From Anaerolineales bacterium (GTDB taxonomy: Bacteria; Chloroflexota; Anaerolineae; 4572-78; J111), in the NCBI GenBank assembly GCA_020634935.1, contig JACKAT010000005.1:145618-209617 (forward strand): a stretch of DNA of 64,000 nucleotides. Direction: 5' to 3'. This document shows, piece after piece, positions 62,744 to 64,000 of this stretch. The notes under the pieces were generated by a model. That model did not search any database and was not told where the DNA came from. It worked only from the letters and a program-made list of their open reading frames with translations. Position 1 is the first letter of the stretch. Every line of letters begins with the position of its first letter. Both the position numbers and the translations under genes were made by a program.

Positions 62744-63844
62744 GTGAACAGCCAACCGTTGCCGCTCGATCATATTATTCAGGGAAATTGCTTGGAGATT
62801 TTAGATCGGTTTCCGGAAAAATCCGTAGATCTGATCTTTGCCGACCCTCCTTACAACCTCCAGCTTCAGCAGGAGTTATGGCGGCCCAACATGACCAAAG
62901 TCGATGCGGTGGACGATCGGTGGGATCAGTTCGAGGATTTCGCGGCGTATGACCAATTCACCCACGCCTGGCTGCAAGCCTGCCGGCGCGTGCTGAAAGA
63001 CGACGGCACCTTGTGGGTGATCGGCAGTTACCATAATATTTTTCGGGTTGGCGCCATCTTAATGGATTTAGGCTACTGGATTCTGAATGACGTAGTCTGG
63101 ATTAAAACCAACCCGATGCCCAACTTCCGGGGCGTGCGCTTCACTAACGCCCAGGAAACCCTAATATGGGTGCAAAAAATCAAGGGCGCACCCTACACCT
63201 TTAATTATCGGGCTATGAAATCGCTCAACGGCGATTTGCAAATGCGCAGCGACTGGCACATCTCCCTCTGCACCGGCAAGGAGCGCCTCAAAGTCGACGG
63301 CTCCAAAGCCCACACCACCCAAAAACCGGAAGCGCTGCTCTACCGGGTCATCCTCTCCAGTTCCAACCCCGGCGACGTGGTTCTCGATCCCTTTTTCGGG
63401 ACCGGCACCACCGGCGCGGTTGCCAAAAAGCTGCATCGCCGCTGGATCGGTATCGAACAGGATGAACGCTACATCGAAGTCGCCCGCCAACGGTTGGCCG
63501 CCATCGATCCCCCTTCGTATGACGAAATCGTCTACACCTTTCCCAGGAAACGCCGCCAACCGCGCATCCCCTTCGGCGCTTTGTTGCAGCAGGGTCTGGT
63601 CGAGCCGGGCCAAAAGCTGTTCTTCGGCAAACGGGTCGATATCGCCGCCACGGTCTTAGCCAACGGCCAGATCAAACACAACGGCTATACCGGTTCGATC
63701 CACCAGGTCGGTCAAGCCATCCGCCAAGCTCCCTGTAATGGTTGGGAACATTGGTACTATCTGGATGAGGCCACAGGTGAGCCGGTGGTCATCGATGAAC
63801 TGCGTAAGGTAGTGCGGGCGCAGCAAGGCGAGGACGGGGTTTGA
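62744..63844 (+). CDS. CcrM-like adenine DNA methyltransferase (GANTC type)
   Basis: A 366-residue beta-class N6-adenine methyltransferase. The GTG at 62744 is preferred as start because GGAG lies 6 nt upstream; a GTG at 62732 would add four codons. FADPPYNLQLQQELWRP contains the catalytic DPPY; DPFFGTGTTGAVAKK is the SAM motif. Blocks such as KVDAVDDRWDQFEDFAAYD, WVIGSYHNIFRVG and TTQKPEALLYRVILSS follow Caulobacter CcrM almost residue for residue, and the C-terminal domain (about 275-366, RIPFGALLQQGLVEPG and NGWEHWYY) is kept. It should methylate GANTC. No restriction partner is in the window. Confidence 0.93.
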   Translation: MNSQPLPLDHIIQGNCLEILDRFPEKSVDLIFADPPYNLQLQQELWRPNMTKVDAVDDRWDQFEDFAAYDQFTHAWLQACRRVLKDDGTLWVIGSYHNIFRVGAILMDLGYWILNDVVWIKTNPMPNFRGVRFTNAQETLIWVQKIKGAPYTFNYRAMKSLNGDLQMRSDWHISLCTGKERLKVDGSKAHTTQKPEALLYRVILSSSNPGDVVLDPFFGTGTTGAVAKKLHRRWIGIEQDERYIEVARQRLAAIDPPSYDEIVYTFPRKRRQPRIPFGALLQQGLVEPGQKLFFGKRVDIAATVLANGQIKHNGYTGSIHQVGQAIRQAPCNGWEHWYYLDEATGEPVVIDELRKVVRAQQGEDGV

Positions 63845-64000
63845 AACAGGCGCCGAATCGCTGAGGTCGCTGAAATTAGTGAACGGCGCTGAAATTTTGT
63901 ATCCTGTTAGTTGACTTTAGCCTGTCGCCAGTCCACTCGGTCTCAGGTGAAGCACTGAGAGTCGGTGAAATCCCGTATAATTAAGGTTTTTAATAACAAA

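Noticed and set aside
63900..64000. Promoter near the end (TATAAT at about 63976)
   Set aside because: No -35 element at the right spacing and the downstream gene is outside the window.

Overview
This window looks like a chromosomal segment of a free-living bacterium, most likely a Chloroflexota member (Anaerolineae-like). That placement is an inference from the gene mix: very large NB-ARC/TPR and MalT-like LuxR regulators, a K+-independent membrane pyrophosphatase, a soluble sortase, clusters of UbiE-like methyltransferases, DUF951, and intergenic regions full of palindromic repeats. No rRNA or marker gene fixes it.

Layout. 1-2.9 kb: copper operon on the minus strand (csoR, small copper chaperone, thioredoxin-like lipoprotein, copA cut by the window edge) with a clear promoter and CsoR operator. 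The lipoprotein frame is interrupted only by two in-frame TGA codons at exactly the two cysteine positions of the thioredoxin CxxC motif. A hairpin with bacterial-SECIS geometry follows, making it a candidate double-selenocysteine (UxxU) protein; this is the main discovery of the window. 3-12.8 kb: three methyltransferases, an AAA-ATPase/DUF4276 pair, an NB-ARC/TPR LuxR regulator, and a TetR gene with a perfect 27-bp operator. 13-23.7 kb: cation-energetics island made of a membrane H+-pyrophosphatase, a KimA-like K+ permease with two RCK/TrkA proteins, then a Na+/K+-ATPase-type P-ATPase with a second, paralogous RCK pair. 23.7-32 kb: FAD monooxygenase, small proteins, a YfdX-like repeat lipoprotein, and a hybrid histidine kinase. 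32-38.2 kb: MacB/FtsX-type ABC exporter, a response-regulator/kinase, and a sortase. 38.8-43.2 kb: 2-oxoglutarate dehydrogenase E1 and E2, then tRNA-Leu(GAG). 43.3-47.4 kb: accessory region with a pRiA4b ORF-3-like gene, a decayed gene, a 42-bp repeat array and an AT-rich ATPase/TOPRIM-like pair. 47.6-64 kb: MalT-like regulator, MFS, MOSC, a PAS-only protein, an MBL hydrolase, a glycosyltransferase/flippase cluster, DUF951/PHP, a methyltransferase, a Pro-rich membrane protein, and a CcrM-like adenine methyltransferase.

Repeats are a second theme. There are three arrays of five 42-bp units, a 128-bp palindromic MITE-like element with derivatives, 58-bp and 39-bp hairpin families (two families show compensatory base changes), and purine-rich mirror-arm palindromes. 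Repeat-like sequence also appears inside the reading frames of copA and the MalT-like regulator, as in-frame inserted peptides.
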